Of a DNA stretch of 64,000 nt, positions 13,601 through 26,400 are shown piece by piece (position 1 is the first letter of the stretch; each line of letters opens with the position of its first letter). The DNA is taken from contig NC_049911.1 in the NCBI RefSeq assembly GCF_001411555.2, forward strand, positions 35,353,340 through 35,417,339, written 5' to 3'. The position numbers and the translations under genes were made by a program. Under the pieces are notes generated by a model, which saw only the letters and a list, made by a program, of their open reading frames with translations, made no database searches and was not told the origin of the DNA. This DNA comes from Juglans regia (Eukaryota; Streptophyta; Magnoliopsida; Fagales; Juglandaceae).

Positions 13601-16600
13601 ATCTTTCCCAATGAAGCTGTCCATGCAAAGAAGGTTGCTTTGGGAGGCGTCTTATTCCGCCAGATCCTTTTCCATGGAAACTGAATGTTTTGGGCCTGTG
13701 TGAGAGACTCATAGAACAAGCGAACTGAAAATATGCCTTTACCTGCCGGTACCCACCACAATTTGTCATTTCCTTGGATGCTCGGTTTCACGGAATACAA
13801 CAATTGAAAGAACTCTTCAATGCTACCAACTTCCTAGTCTTGAACCGCCCTACTAAAAACAATGTTTCACTGTACTAGATCTCCAGTTAACACCATAAAG
13901 CCCGCCATTGAAGCTTCTTTCTCACATGCAATCCTGAAAACTGAGAGGAATAAATCTTTTAGTCTATTGTTTCCACACCATACATCATTCCAGAATTTTA
14001 TTCTAGAACCATCTCCCAGCACTACTCTAGTGTGACGAACAAACACCTCCCATTCCCTATTGATGTACTTCCAAGTCCCCAATCCGTGGGGCCCGTTTAC
14101 CTCTCTACTACACCAAACCCCCCCCCCCCCCCCACAAAACACGCTTCCATATTTGTGGTCAATTACTGATTTCCATGGGGCTTTCGGTTCCGTGTTATAG
14201 CGCCACAACCATTTCCCAAGTAATGGCCTATTGAAAATCTTAAGTTTCTAATACCAAACCCTCCCATGGGAAGTGGGGAACATACCTTATTCCAATTGAC
14301 AATGTGAAATTTAAATTCGGTCCCCATGCCACTCAACTCCAAAGGAATTCCCTATACAGTTTATAAATTCGGGTCGCCACGCTTGATGGAATTGTGAAAA
14401 GAGAGAGAAAATAAGTTGGTAGATTAGAGAGAGTACTTTTGATTAAAGTGATCCTACCCCCTTTTGACAAGTACAGTCTCTTCCACCCAGCCAATTTACG
14501 TTCAATCATCTCGATCACCGTATCCCATATTGTTGTAGTCCTTGGGACAGCACCCATGGGTAGGCCCAGGTATTTCAAAGGTAGGGCAGCCACCTTGCAT
14601 CCTAGAGTGTTAGCCAATTGTCTGATATTACGGACATTACCAATTGGTACCAATTCTGATTTTTCAAGGTTTACTTTCATCCCCGATGCTGCTTCAAAGC
14701 AAAGTAAGAGTGCTCTCAGTATTCGCAATTGGTTTTGTTCTGCCTCACAGAATATAAGTGTATCATCTGCAAATAACAAGTGAGAGATGTTAATAATACC
14801 CCTAGAGGGGTCCCCCACCGAGAAACTAGTCATGAAGCCATTGCAAACCAACGCCGAGATCATTCTGCTCAGGGCCTCCATAACGATGACAAAGAGGAGC
14901 GGGAACAGTGGATCTCCTTGTCTCAGACCTCGAGAACTGTTGAAGAAACCAATTGGGTTACCACTAACTAACACCGAGAATTTCGCTGTCGATATGCACC
15001 ATCTAATCCATGAGCACCATTTCTCCCCAAACCCACATCTCCCAAGCAAGTAGATTAAGAAATCCTAATTAACATGATCATTAGCCTTCTCCATATCTAA
15101 CTTACAAAGGATTCCAGATTTAACCAAATTTTTGTCTGCTATCTATGCACTCATTAGCAATAAGGACTGAATCTAGGGTATGCCTTCCTTGTACAAATGC
15201 ATTTTGGGATTTTGTGATGATCTTCCCCAACCCCTCCCCTAATCGGTTTGCAAGCACCTTATAAATAATCTTATACACCCCACTCACAAGACTAATAGGC
15301 CGAAAATCTTTGACATCCGATGCTCCTATCTTCTTAGGAATTAAAGCTATGAATGTGGCGTTTAGGCTTTTTTCAAATTTTCCGTTCCTGAAACACCTTC
15401 ATCAAGTCCTCTTTCACCACTTTCCAACAAGTTTGGAAAAATCCCATAGAAAACCCATTCGGCCCAGGTGCTTTATCTTTGGTCATCTTCCTCACCACAT
15501 CAAGGACCTCCACCTCTCCAAAAGGCCTCTCCAATCTCAAAACATCATGTGGTTCAATAGAGTCAAAAGTCAGCCCATCAATCTTAGGACGCCACCCCCT
15601 TTGTTCTGTAAGCAAGTGTTAAAAAAAACCAGCAATGTGATCTCTGATTACAGGGGCCTCGGTACATGCTACACCCTCTATATTCAACATCTCTATAGTA
15701 TTGTTTCTCTTATGGGAATTTGCCATCTTATGAAAAAATTTTGCACTTCGATCCCCCTCTTTCAACCACAAAGCGCTAGATTTTTGCCGCCACAAAATCT
15801 CTTCTAACAAGATGACCCTCTCTAATTCAGTAACCACCTCTGACTTTCGGGAAACTTCTTCCAAGGAAAGAGCCCGCCCCTCCTGTGTCCTCTCTAGTTC
15901 TTGAAGCTCTACCGAAATGGACTTCTTTCGTTCCCCTATATTGCCAAAAGAGTGTGTTCCAAAGCTTCATGCCATTTTTTAAAGCTTTCAATTTACCTGC
16001 AAGAATGAAATTAGGGGTTCCTTCAAACTGATAAGAGGACCACCATTGCTGAACCCTATCCACAAAACCTTCAGTCTTCAGCCACATATTTTCGAATTTA
16101 AAGTACCGCCACCCACCTTGGATACCTCCACAATCAAGCAAGATTGGAAAATGATCCGAGCACAAACTAGACAGCCTCCTTTGACATACCTCTGGATAAT
16201 GATCTTCCCACTCCGAAGATACTAAAAATCTGTCCAATCTCAACCACATGTGGTTATTAGACCACGTGAATGCCCCTCTCGTGAGAGGGATATCCACCAA
16301 ATTCAATTCAAAGATAAAATCTGAAAATTCTCGCATTGCTGGTCTCATTCTACTATCACCTGAGCGTTTGCTTGGAAATTTTACAATATTGAAATCACCT
16401 CCTATACACTATGGTAATTCCCACCAGCTGATTATTCCAGCTAATTCTTCCTATAAGATACTTCTATTACTGTCCAAATTTGGCCTGTAAATACCAGCAA
16501 GGGCCCACATAAAGTTATCTTCCACATCTCTAAAAGACACTGCCACTGTGTGCTCCCCTATAAAGTCATCCATTCTCTCCACCACTCTTCTATCCCACAT

Positions 16601-19600
16601 CATTAACACACCCCCCGACGCCCCGTCAGCCCAATCCACATATGTGCAACTCCATATACTTCTAACAATCCTTCTTGTAACATATTTCAGTTTGGTCTCC
16701 TGTAAACATACAATATCCACCCTCCATTCATCAAGTTTTTTATTCGAAAACATTTATTTGCCTCGTTGAGCCCTCGCACATTCCAAGAAACAATTTTCGG
16801 CTTCATAAAACAGGTGCTATTCCCTTCCCTGGGCAAAGTGTTGACAACTGAAAATCTTAGAATGAGAGGTATGTACATTGCTGATTGGTGTGTCATGTGC
16901 AAGAAGGATGGGGAATCTGTTAATCATCTCTTTCTTCGTTGTGAAGTGGCCAGGTTCTTGTGGAATGAGGTTTTGAATCGGTTTGGTCTTCTTTGGGTAA
17001 TGCCTAAGGAAGTGGTGGATTTATTGGTAGGGCGGAAGAGATTGAAGGGTAGCAAGAATGCTGTTGATATTTGAAAGACGATTCATTCTTTTCTCATGTG
17101 GTGTCTATGGCTTGAAAGGAATGGGAGATGCTTCAAAGATAGAGAACGTTCATTAGGAGACCTTGGGGGATTTTTTCTTTAGTACTTTGAGTTTGTGGGT
17201 TAAAACTTTTGTAAGGGTTGATAATTTCCAGAATTTGTTTTAGATTTCCTTTTGGTATTAGAAAGTAGTAGGTTTTTCCTTTGTATACGTCCTGTGTACT
17301 TGCGCTTATGCCTATTATTGGGAATAAAATCTCTTATTACTTATAAAAAAAGTTATACTTATCTAACTTGGAGGAAAGATTTAGTCTTTTATTTTTTTAC
17401 TCGACTTTTTGGCAGTTGTGATGATTTATACTTTCTGGAGAAGATAATTGTCATTTCATCACTCCCATTAATGTTCCTGGGACTTCTTCACTGCCAATTT
17501 TGTCATCTGATAATTTATTTATTATTATTTTTATTGTCAGGCTGAATTTGACTTTCATGGGGAGGACTGGGAATGGGGAACCTACAAAACTCAGCGTGTT
17601 TTGGCAGTTGGTGCATACAGCAATGATGATGGTTTGCGCCTTGACAGACTTTTTATCCAGAAGGATAATGCCACAATCCATGCGGATGGGACTTTGTTAG
17701 GGCCGAAAACCAATCTTCATTTTGCTGTGCTAAATTTTCCAGTGAGTCTAGTCCCTACGCTGGTTCAGGTCATTGAATCTTCAGCTACTGATGCTGTCCG
17801 CTCGTTGCGGCAATTATTAGCACCAATTAGGGGTATATTGCACATGGAAGGAGATCTCAGAGGCAGTCTTGCAAAACCTGAATGTGACGTACAGGTAAGG
17901 CTCCTTGATGGTGCCATCGGGGGCATTGATCTTGGACGAGCTGAAATTGTTGCTTCCCTAACCTCAACTAGTCGTTTTCTATTCAATGCAAAATTTGAAC
18001 CTATCATTCAAAATGGCCACGTACACATTCAAGGAAGTGTCCCTGTCACTTTCGTTCCAAATAATATTCTACTGGAAGAAGATATTGAAACAGATAAAGG
18101 AGCAGCAGCTTGGTTCCCCGGTTGGCTGAAAGAAAGGGGTATGGGTTCTGCTGATGAAGCCAGTGACAATAAAGTTTCTAGAGATAGAAATGAAGAAGGT
18201 TGGGATACTCAATTAGCAGAAAGCCTGAAAGGTCTAAACTGGAACATTTTAGATGTTGGAGAAGTTAGAGTTGATGCAGATATTAAAGATGGGGGTATGA
18301 TGTTGTTAACAGCTTTGTCTCCTTATGCTAACTGGCTTCAGGGCAATGCTGAAATTATGCTCCAGGTGAGCAAAGTCATGCATTCTGCAAGGGCTTATCT
18401 TTAACTTTAAACTTACACCTGCAAAAAAGGGTAAAATTTCACCTTAAAGTAATTAGTCCGTGCCTTACTTTCCTAAGGTTTGTGATGTGTTCCAATAAAT
18501 AGGTCAGAGGTACGGTTGAACAGCCATTGCTCAATGGATCTGCTTCATTCCACAGGGCATCTATATCATCACCAGTACTTCGAAAACCGCTCACAAACTT
18601 TGGTGGCACTGTCAATGTGAAATCAAATAGACTATGCATCACTTCATTGGATAGTAGGGTGGGCAGAAGGGGAAAGATTTTTCTGAAAGGGAATCTGCCC
18701 CTCAGAACCAGTGAAGTCTCCCTTGGTGATAAAATTGACCTGAAATGTGAAGTCCTGGAAGTACGGGCAAAGAATATACTTAGGTTTGTAATTGCAATTT
18801 CTCACATAAAGATATTCACTAAGCATATGTTCCACCTCATTGATGGCGACTTAATTGTGGGCGTACATGTGCATGGTCCCTCTGTTCATGTTTCACATTT
18901 GATAATGTTGCTCCTTTCTATATATTGGTTTTTGTTTTGTGATCACCATCCAAAAATATAAACAAAGTATCTGTTGTCTATAATGTTGTTTATTTATTCA
19001 TTTTCCTTTGAGCTTATAATCCATAGATAATTTTTTTTTAATTAAATTTTATTAACTTCTTTCCCCGGCTTCACCTTGCACATGCTAAACTCACTTCTGA
19101 CTAAAACTACAGTGGTCAGCTTGACACTCAGATGCAAATAACTGGCTCTATATTGGAACCAAATATTTCTGGAATTCTAAAATTGAGCCATGGAGAAGCA
19201 TATCTGCCACATGATAAGGGTAGTGGAGCTGCTCATTTTAATAGATTGGCATCGAACCAGTCCCAGCTTCCTAGCAGTGGCGTCAAATTCAATCATGCAG
19301 TTGCTTCGAGATATGTTTCACGGTTTTTCAGTTCAGAACCTGCTACTTCATGGGCCAAATTCACCCAATCCCCAGGTGGCACACTCGTATTTCATAAGTT
19401 TCAATGTGATATGTAGAACTTTTGCATCAATGATCTTGCACTGAACTCATGAGTTTAATGCTTTCTTCCATGGGCTGCTTAATCGTGCCTCAAGTTTTTG
19501 CAAATAGCCCTACGCGATACTTGTCCATTCTGTTTGTTCACTGTCCTAACTTGTAACTAGGTGTTCTCGCTTGTATGCTTGTGTACTTGGGCTGTGCCTA

Positions 19601-22445
19601 CCTACTTGATCAATAAAATTTTATTTTACTTGTCAAAAAGAAAAATGTTTGTTCCCTGACCCAGCTCACCACCTTTTCTCTATCTACACTAGTGATTGGG
19701 TTAAAATGATATCTGTCTGCTGCTTCATATGAAATTGGGCTTTTGTTTGTAATTTTACCAAAGTAAATTGAAATGTGAGAAGTTTATATTTAAAAGGTAC
19801 CCAAGTTAAACCTATATATATTTCAGTTCTTGTGTGTTCTTTCTTTCACATTTGTGCTTAAGCTATGGATATGAAATAAAAATAGCAGTAGGGTTTGAAA
19901 TGTTGTTTTTGTGAGAAGTTTATTTTTTTATTTTTTTGGGTTTTGAATTAATACATATAAAGTAATCAACATTCTTTACTTATGCCACCGTGTGTTTCGG
20001 TTTTTTCCTTGTATGAGGAAAGACTATTCATGCTGTGGCATATATAATAATATAGGCATAATTATCTACCTATCAAAAAAGTAATCAACATTCTATGTCG
20101 TTATTTAGCAAAAGCTGTTTTGCTTACATTGTTTCCGCACCTTGGCAGTTAAATCAGCTGGAACTGAAAAGGAAATGGAGCAAGTGAACGCCAAACCAAA
20201 TTTAGATATCCGCCTCAGTGATTTAAAGCTTGTTCTAGGACCAGAATTGAGGATAATTTACCCTTTGATTCTTAATTTTGCTGTCAGTGGAGAGCTTGAG
20301 CTAAATGGCCTGGCTCATCCCAAATTGATAAAACCTAAAGGTATTCTAACATTTGAAAATGGTGACGTGAATCTTGTGGCGACTCAGGTGAGCCCCATGT
20401 TAACTTTGTAGTGTAGATTTTCTTGTGCACTGCTTGTTATCTTATTAGTGTTTCTATAGTCTGGGTCTTGTTTTATGTTGAAAATGTGATGTTGGCCTAT
20501 ACAAATTCAGGTGAGGCTTAAGCGAGAGCATCTGAATGTCGCAAAATTTGAGCCCGAGTATGGGCTAGATCCAATGCTTGATTTAGCTTTGGTTGGATCC
20601 GAGTGGCAATTCAGAATTCAAAGTCGGGCCAGCAATTGGCAAGACAAACTGGTAGTGACCTCAACACGATCCGTGGAACAGGATGTCCTTTCACCTACTG
20701 AGGTAGCATCTGATACTTTGGTTGGTTATGAATTTGCAGTTTCTTTCCATTTATGTTAAACAATCAGCCTTTTCTGGCTTTAAAACCCTTTCTCCCACAG
20801 ATTGTTTCATGCCACATTACACATGCACTTATAAAGTGTTCAAAATATGGCGTAGATGATACATCAGCTGTTAAAAACAAAAGAAAAACATGCCTATAGA
20901 AAAAACCAAAACAAAAGAAAAACATATGGGATATTTTTTTGTAAACAAGATAAGAAATTTATTGATAATTGAAGAGTTGCCATCCATGTACACAGGGAAT
21001 ATACAAGATTAAAAAAAGCTAGGCAGAATTGAGCTTGGCCAGTCTTTTCACAATTCTCAAAGTTTCGATCTTTCCTTTCTTTCCGTTAGCACCGCATTAT
21101 GCACGACAGGATCAGCTTCCATAAAAAGAGTATCCCTCTCAGAACTAGAAAACTTCCTTTTCCAACTTCACAAAAGATCCACCACTATATATGGCATAAT
21201 TCATTCGAGCCCAAATAAGCCAAAAATTGTGTTCCACAGAGCACTAGCTATCTTAGCGTGAAGTAGTAGATAATCCATCGTTCCCCATTCCTCATGCACA
21301 TACAGCACCAATCGACAAGCACAATATCTAAAATGGTATGGCCAACGATGAACAATAGAGGAAAAATGAAAGATCAAGTCATACACTACCACCAACATAT
21401 CATCAGGCTAGATTATCAAAATTTCTCATGTTTTGGAAGTTTTCTTTCGGGATGCAAAAACGTACTTAAATTTGGTGGGGTGTGCCTCTGTGTGTGTGTG
21501 CACGCACGCTCGAATTTTTCTCTTTGCAATTGGAGAATCCATTCACCTTCTGGTTTATTTTATTTTTTTCATGCACCATATCTACATGATTTGATCTCAT
21601 AAATCTTATCAATCCTCACAGGCTGCTAGAGTCTTTGAGAGCCAATTGGCGGAGTCCATCTTGGAAGGTGATGGCCAGCTGGCACTTGAAAAGCTTGCGA
21701 CTGCAACACTTGAAACATTAATGCCAAGAATTGAAGGAAAAGGAGAATTTGGCCAGGCTAGGTGGAGATTAGTATATGCACCACAGATCCCTAGTTTGCT
21801 CTCTTTCGATCCGACAGTTGATCCTCTCAAATCTCTGGCCAATAATATTTCATTCGGTACTGAGGTTGAAGTCCAGCTAGGAAAACGCCTTCAGGTTATC
21901 TTGAAACTCTTTTCAATTTGCACAACTTATGAATGATGTTTTTAGGTAGCTTTCTTGTGAAAAACGTAAATCAGTTGAGTTGGATTATTCGTAATAAAGG
22001 GGAACAAAATAAAAATATTAGATTATCCTCAAGTTGAAGAAGTAAGCCCTCTTTTCCATTCAAGCATTGTATAGTTGCATTTTGAATCTTGCTTTCGGGT
22101 ATTTGTCCAACAAAACACCTTTAATGGGACAAAAAAAAAAAAAACCTTGGTTTGGTTCGGAACAGCTCAAGAATGAAATGTTGTGGTCCTAAGGTGTTTT
22201 ATATGGTATTTGTTATTATTTTCTTTGAATTTGTATACTGCCTTTTAAACCATCCGTTATATTGTCGTATCTTTCTTTCCCCCCCGTTTTCTTTCTAGGC
22301 CTCCATTGTTAGGCAGATGAAAGACTCAGAGATGGCAATGCAGTGGACCTTGATCTACCAGCTTACAAGCCGATTGCGAGTGCTCCTACAATCCGCTCCA
22401 TCCAAACGCCTTCTTTTTGAATATTCTACCACATCACAAGATTAA
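1608..22445 (+). CDS. TIC236: TIC236 (TamB/DUF490 family), 3' part of gene, 18 exons
   Basis: Inner-envelope plastid protein-import factor; in Arabidopsis TIC236 (EMB2410) spans the intermembrane space and links TOC75 to the TIC20 channel, and it is related to bacterial TamB. Exons read here: 1608-1670, 1908-2138, 2241-2324, 3429-3586, 4362-4863, 5637-5807, 5950-6009, 6430-6552, 7449-7724, 8231-8296, 8499-8627, 17541-18365, 18503-18783, 19113-19375, 20149-20387, 20511-20702, 21622-21894, 22299-22445. All borders are GT-AG and all phases fit, giving 1360 residues to the TAA. Recognition rests on segments such as [32 protein letters not shown] and the C-terminus [19 protein letters not shown]. 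The DUF490/TamB domain occupies the last exons. The N-terminal transmembrane part lies outside the window. The intron 8628-17540 is swollen by nested LINEs. A partial copy lies at 31822-36409. Confidence 0.9.
2763..3195 (+). repeat. Diverged tandem repeat (period about 260 bp), LTR-like
   Basis: Two diverged copies lie in the TIC236 intron 2325-3428, at about 2763-2920 and 3022-3190. Both contain a GATTGATTATAAG-like start, a TATAATGATTT core (2832 and 3093) and GGAGTATGG near the end. The opening 'tgtaatgtcccgg' style resembles the ends of some plant LTR elements. No coding capacity was seen. A third related piece occurs at 48880-48970. Assignment to a transposon class is tentative. Confidence 0.5.
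13073..13089. repeat. Left target-site duplication of antisense LINE
   Basis: TCCTTGGGCAAAGTGTT is repeated at 16826-16842 with one mismatch (T to C at the fourth position). The copies flank the element 13090-16825 exactly, and joining the host LINE across them restores continuous zinc-finger-region coding (SLGKV then LTTENL). Confidence 0.85.
13090..16825 (-). mobile_element. Nested antisense L1-type LINE, 5'-truncated at ORF2 start
   Basis: Minus-strand element of 3736 bp. It starts next to ATGAAGCCGAAAATTG (16806), giving [19 protein letters not shown], the N-terminus of the apurinic-type endonuclease. Further endonuclease motifs follow: VCLQETKLK (about 16700), [16 protein letters not shown] with an upstream stop, and [12 protein letters not shown] (about 16150). 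Reverse transcriptase: [15 protein letters not shown] (about 15470), [19 protein letters not shown] (about 14910) and [10 protein letters not shown] (about 14760). The C-terminal zinc region reads [19 protein letters not shown] (about 13530). A poly-T run at 13088-13099 is the polyA tail in antisense. A 16-C run near 14119 and several stops show decay. It inserted into the older LINE with a 17-bp target duplication. Confidence 0.9.
16826..16842. repeat. Right target-site duplication of antisense LINE
   Basis: TCCCTGGGCAAAGTGTT pairs with 13073-13089 (16 of 17 identical). The host LINE's zinc-binding region continues directly after it. Confidence 0.85.
19551..19645 (+). mobile_element. LINE-family 3' tail fragment
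   Basis: This TIC236 intron stretch contains TGTGTACTTGGGCTGTGCC, then AATAAAAT and a TTACTTGTCAAAAAG end. It matches the 3' tail of the LINE ending at 17348 (TGTGTACTTGCGCTTATGCC ... AATAAAAT ... TTACTTATAAAAAA) and the reverse complement of 13090-13160. It is either a severely 5'-truncated LINE or a SINE sharing the tail. It is duplicated at about 33753-33847. Confidence 0.5.
20938..21345 (-). mobile_element. 5'-truncated LINE 3' end in TIC236 intron
   Basis: Antisense to TIC236, starting with a T run (antisense polyA) near 20935. On the minus strand it encodes the end of the zinc-binding RVT region, with [20 protein letters not shown] (about 21270) comparable to [17 protein letters not shown] in the LINE at 13.5 kb. 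Only the last few hundred bases of the element are present. The same insertion is present in the duplicated segment at 35140-35552, so it predates the duplication. Confidence 0.65.
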
Positions 22446-23442
22446 CACCCTGGTCATGTTCTCCCGTCTCATTCTCTCTCTCTCTCTCTCTTCAAATTTT
22501 AGATATTGTTCTTGGCTCAAAGAACTTGTTCATATTTAGTTAGAAATGCTGCTTTGTACAGACTTTGACAGCAAAGCAATACTGATTTGATTGAACTTCT
22601 GGGCAAATAAAAAATTTCTTCCGCAGTTACAGGTAAATTACAAATCAGTCGTCCTCTTCTTCAAGTTAAATCGCCTGTTTGCAAGTCTTTTCTACAGTAA
22701 CCCAATCTGTGAACAATGTTTAGGTTATCACATTTGAGCTTTTGAAAAGTGTTTACATTTAATAGTCGTGATCATCCCTCGTAAATCGATTTCCTTGATA
22801 ATTGATAAAAAAAAATATATATTTAAAAAAAAAAAATATGACCTTTTGGCTGAGAGCTTAGCTACTCGTCACACACCACACTACTCATCTTACATTGACA
22901 GAACATATTAGAACTCAAGTTCTTCCGAAAATAAGTAATAAGGTCGACGTGGACAACGTCACGATAGTACCTGATATTTCATTAATATATATGACTTTTG
23001 CATTTGAAAATCGACTTAGACTTGAATTTCATTCCTAAGAGATAAAATTATAATTTTATCCTGGCCCTGCGAAAAAATGCGATTCATAATATTTCGAACA
23101 ACTGAGAGAGTCATGTCGACTGTTAAGTATTTTTTACGGGGCTGCGATATGCATTGGGTTACGTCCAGAGTAGCAGGACTCTTTTAACACTAACAATGTT
23201 TTTTTAAGACTTAACAATGTGGTCCTTCCATCTACAGTCGTGAATGGGGAGGACTAACAAAAGGCTGTTGTAACTTGTAACTTGACACGATTGTCATCTC
23301 ACATGGCATACACAGCCCCATCGACAAGACAACGTTGTTTAGAAACGAAATTTAGAGACCATAAATTAAAGTGACGAAAGAATGAACATCAACCAAAATA
23401 TCAATGATCAAAAGTTTATATCAATCAAAATTATAAAATAGT
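22446..23442. other. Convergent intergenic region, TIC236 / PPD5-like
   Basis: This is 3' flank for both neighbouring genes, which converge. A (TC)n run lies at 22471-22491, about 30 bp after the TIC236 stop, and A/T runs lie near 22806-22838. I see no open frame of note, no RNA gene and no transposon signature. The 3' UTRs of both genes presumably lie here. Confidence 0.6.
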
Positions 23443-26400
23443 TCACCAAAATCTCCACGGATCCTTGTAAGGAGGTACATAGTTTTCTGTGGGAGGATTA
23501 AGGCGAAAAGATGCCACTGTTTTCTCCAAGAAAGGCCCCATCTGCATTACGTTAAAGTCAATTTTCTTTTAATTATTCAAGATAGATCCCAGAGACTGAG
23601 TGTATATATATGTACAACATTATCTTCAAGCGTGCAGAACAACAGAAAGGTTTCAATTCTCATCAAAATTAATATACTGCAATATCAATCTATCTTAATT
23701 TCTGAGTTCTAAACACACCAAAAATTGAGAATACCCTATACATAGTATCATATATATTCCCTAGGGTAAACTTGTTGAATAATGTAGTCTCATTGAAGGA
23801 CTCCCCCCAAGTGTTATTGTTCCCATCAACATAATGTGTGTGATGTGTATACCTGCATGCCCACACGTGATTGTTTGTGTGTGCGCGCGAGAGAGAGAGA
23901 GAGAGAGTCACCTTGTTCCACGCTTGCTAAGGATTAAAGCATTTAGGGGGCACAGATATGAGGTTAAGGGTGGTTGGTATACATGTGTGAGTGTGAAAAA
24001 GGTCAAGTCTTACATTAGAAAGATGTCACAAGTGGTCAATATAACACAAACACAATTAGAACCTATAGGCTTAAACTTTGGGTTGAATGATGTCTTAACA
24101 AGTTATATTACGGTCTCATTGCATAAGTACAATGGATTGCGATTATAATGCTAACAAATGTATGTGTGACATTTATACATATATGCCTACATATATGTGT
24201 ATGTGTCTGAGAGAGAGAAAGAGTCACCTTATTCCACTGCTTGCTAAGGGTTGAAGCATTTAGAGAATACAAATAACCTGCAATTCAGTTTTGGAAAAGT
24301 CCAGTGAAAACATTTTCAAGTGCAAGAATTAAAATCACAAGAATAAGACCAAGATCCTGGAGTACAGCGAGTACATCTGCCATGTTGAATAAATCAGCCT
24401 ACCCATTGAATCTGACAAAAAATAGCCATACAGAAGACATCCATGCACAAACTTATTTTTCCCTCCAATTTGAAATTGGATATGAGCAAGTTCATAAATG
24501 ACTGAGTTTTTTTTTCTCTTTAATGAATTTAATCACTACAATGCTTTCAAGTGCTTGATATATGTACTTCAAGAAAGCTTCAAGAGCAGGATCAGCAAAG
24601 ACAGCTAAAAAAATTGCAACATGCAAGCTACTTAGTAGAAAAGACAGAAGTAATAGGGTCATACCATCTCGTTCAGCTGTTGACGCAACATAACGTCGAT
24701 AAAGATTTGGTTCTTGAGCCTGCAAATTTGATAGAAGCATTGAAAAACCTGACAGCTTGTATCTATTTTTGCATTGAAATTGCTACTGAAGCTATAATCA
24801 CTTACAATTTTGGTAGGCGATTTGCGAACAAGGTAGTCATAGTACCAGTATGGCTCCCCATCAATCTGGAACAAGCAACTGTGATCAAGTTCTACATAAA
24901 TAAATTAAGTCACAAAAACATGAACACATGTGCATGTTTGATTGGGCGCATGGATGTATCCTATACGTATACAAGTACATAAAATAGATACAATGATGCT
25001 TTTGGCCATGTAAGTACTGGAGTTTTTACTTATGTTGAGGTCAATAATCGATGAATAAAAAAAGTAAAGTTTGAGAGATCACTTCACTAGAATGTGCATC
25101 AAGAACTGAGCTCTCAGCCATGCGCTGACTTGAGGTGACTCGCTGCAAAGTATAGTAGCAAGTTTCTTCAAATTAGAATTGACTTCCAAGGAGTCATGCT
25201 TTTAGAAGGGAATACTACAGCAGAAGCACCAATGCAATGAATAATCTCCCTTCTTGTTCTTTTCATCCAGCCAATGAAACTTGTAAGCAGTGTGTGTGTG
25301 TGTGTTTCCCTCGTGATTTTTACAGCTTTTTACCTTTGATATCTTGAAACACCTTGTTATGCATGCACATATCGTCAGGCCCATAGTCAATTAGCATGTA
25401 ATTCCTTTTCAAGTTGGCAGGTCGGTAATCTCTCATCTCTCAGGTTTTGAATCCTATTTGATAGTTGGGACAAAATCTAGCCTAGTAAATGCGTCCAAAA
25501 GAACTGAAGTTGCCCATAAAACTTCAAGGTTTTATAATGGTTCTCAACAAAGTAGAAAACCCACCAAATATTCTTCCTAAAACTGAAGATCTAGTACATA
25601 TGAGACCATATGAGACTGGCAGAGTCAATTACCAAGGCAGACTTGTCTGACAAAACAGAGTCAGCAACGTCTTTTGCAGTCCATGTCCTCTTGTCCTTCG
25701 TTTTTATAAACTGTGAATTTGGGGGACCTATCTGAACCAAAGGATAAAAACATAAACCTTGAGAAAAAATTGAAAGGGATTCGACTTAGAAAGTACATTC
25801 TTATATCAAAAGTTACCGAGACAGATATGATGAGGTTATCAATAATGTCAACACGCTCTGACACAATGCGTAGGCGGGCATCAGCTGTTTCACAATCAAA
25901 ACAATATCCGGTTAGTACCACATGGGTGATCTTCATTGCTTCATGTTATTCTGTATAACAGTTCCCGAGTGATCCAAAAATCCAATTGCGCCAGGTAAAA
26001 CTTGGACATTGGAGCTGCTGCAGAATGATTATCATCAATCCTACTGCAGAGTAAGATAGCCAAACTTACGAGATAGTGGTGCAGCTGACGAATAGCGTTC
26101 TGGCTTCCTAGATTCCACCCTTTAACATACATTTAAAAGAGTCAGGTTCCTGTAAATCAAATAATGAATGAGATGCATAATTGTCTTTTGAATGAACAAC
26201 GTATAAAATTATAATCTTTTTATGCAGAAGACCTACCATTTGAAGAGGAAATTTTTAGATGGCAACTCAACTGGGTACAAATAAGAATAAGAATTTATAT
26301 CATCGACCAGTGAAACCATTTTCAACTCCTCCTCTGCATGAGAACCTGCAAGAGAACAGAGCAAATTTCGAGGATTTAGCAGTATTTCTCGATGTATATA

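Larger units (their letters stand above)
8990..17350 (+). mobile_element. L1-type LINE in TIC236 intron, interrupted by second LINE
   Basis: A non-LTR element in the same orientation as TIC236. In order: a decayed ORF1 from ATG 9017, through serine/glycine-rich sequence to about 10660; a linker that normally follows the endonuclease ([20 protein letters not shown], 10731 on); reverse transcriptase at 11121-12420 with [29 protein letters not shown] and the catalytic FADD within [11 protein letters not shown] near 11960; then the zinc-binding RVT C-terminal region, split by the antisense LINE at 13090-16825 and resuming with [21 protein letters not shown] at 16839. The 3' tail ends in AATAAAAT and a short A run at about 17340-17348. 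The endonuclease domain is missing between ORF1 and the linker, and several stops and frameshifts are present, so the copy is dead. Its 5' limit is approximate and no target duplication was found. Confidence 0.85.

Noticed and set aside
14439..16490. Plus-strand frames inside the nested LINE
   Set aside because: They are antisense to the reverse transcriptase and endonuclease of the minus-strand element.
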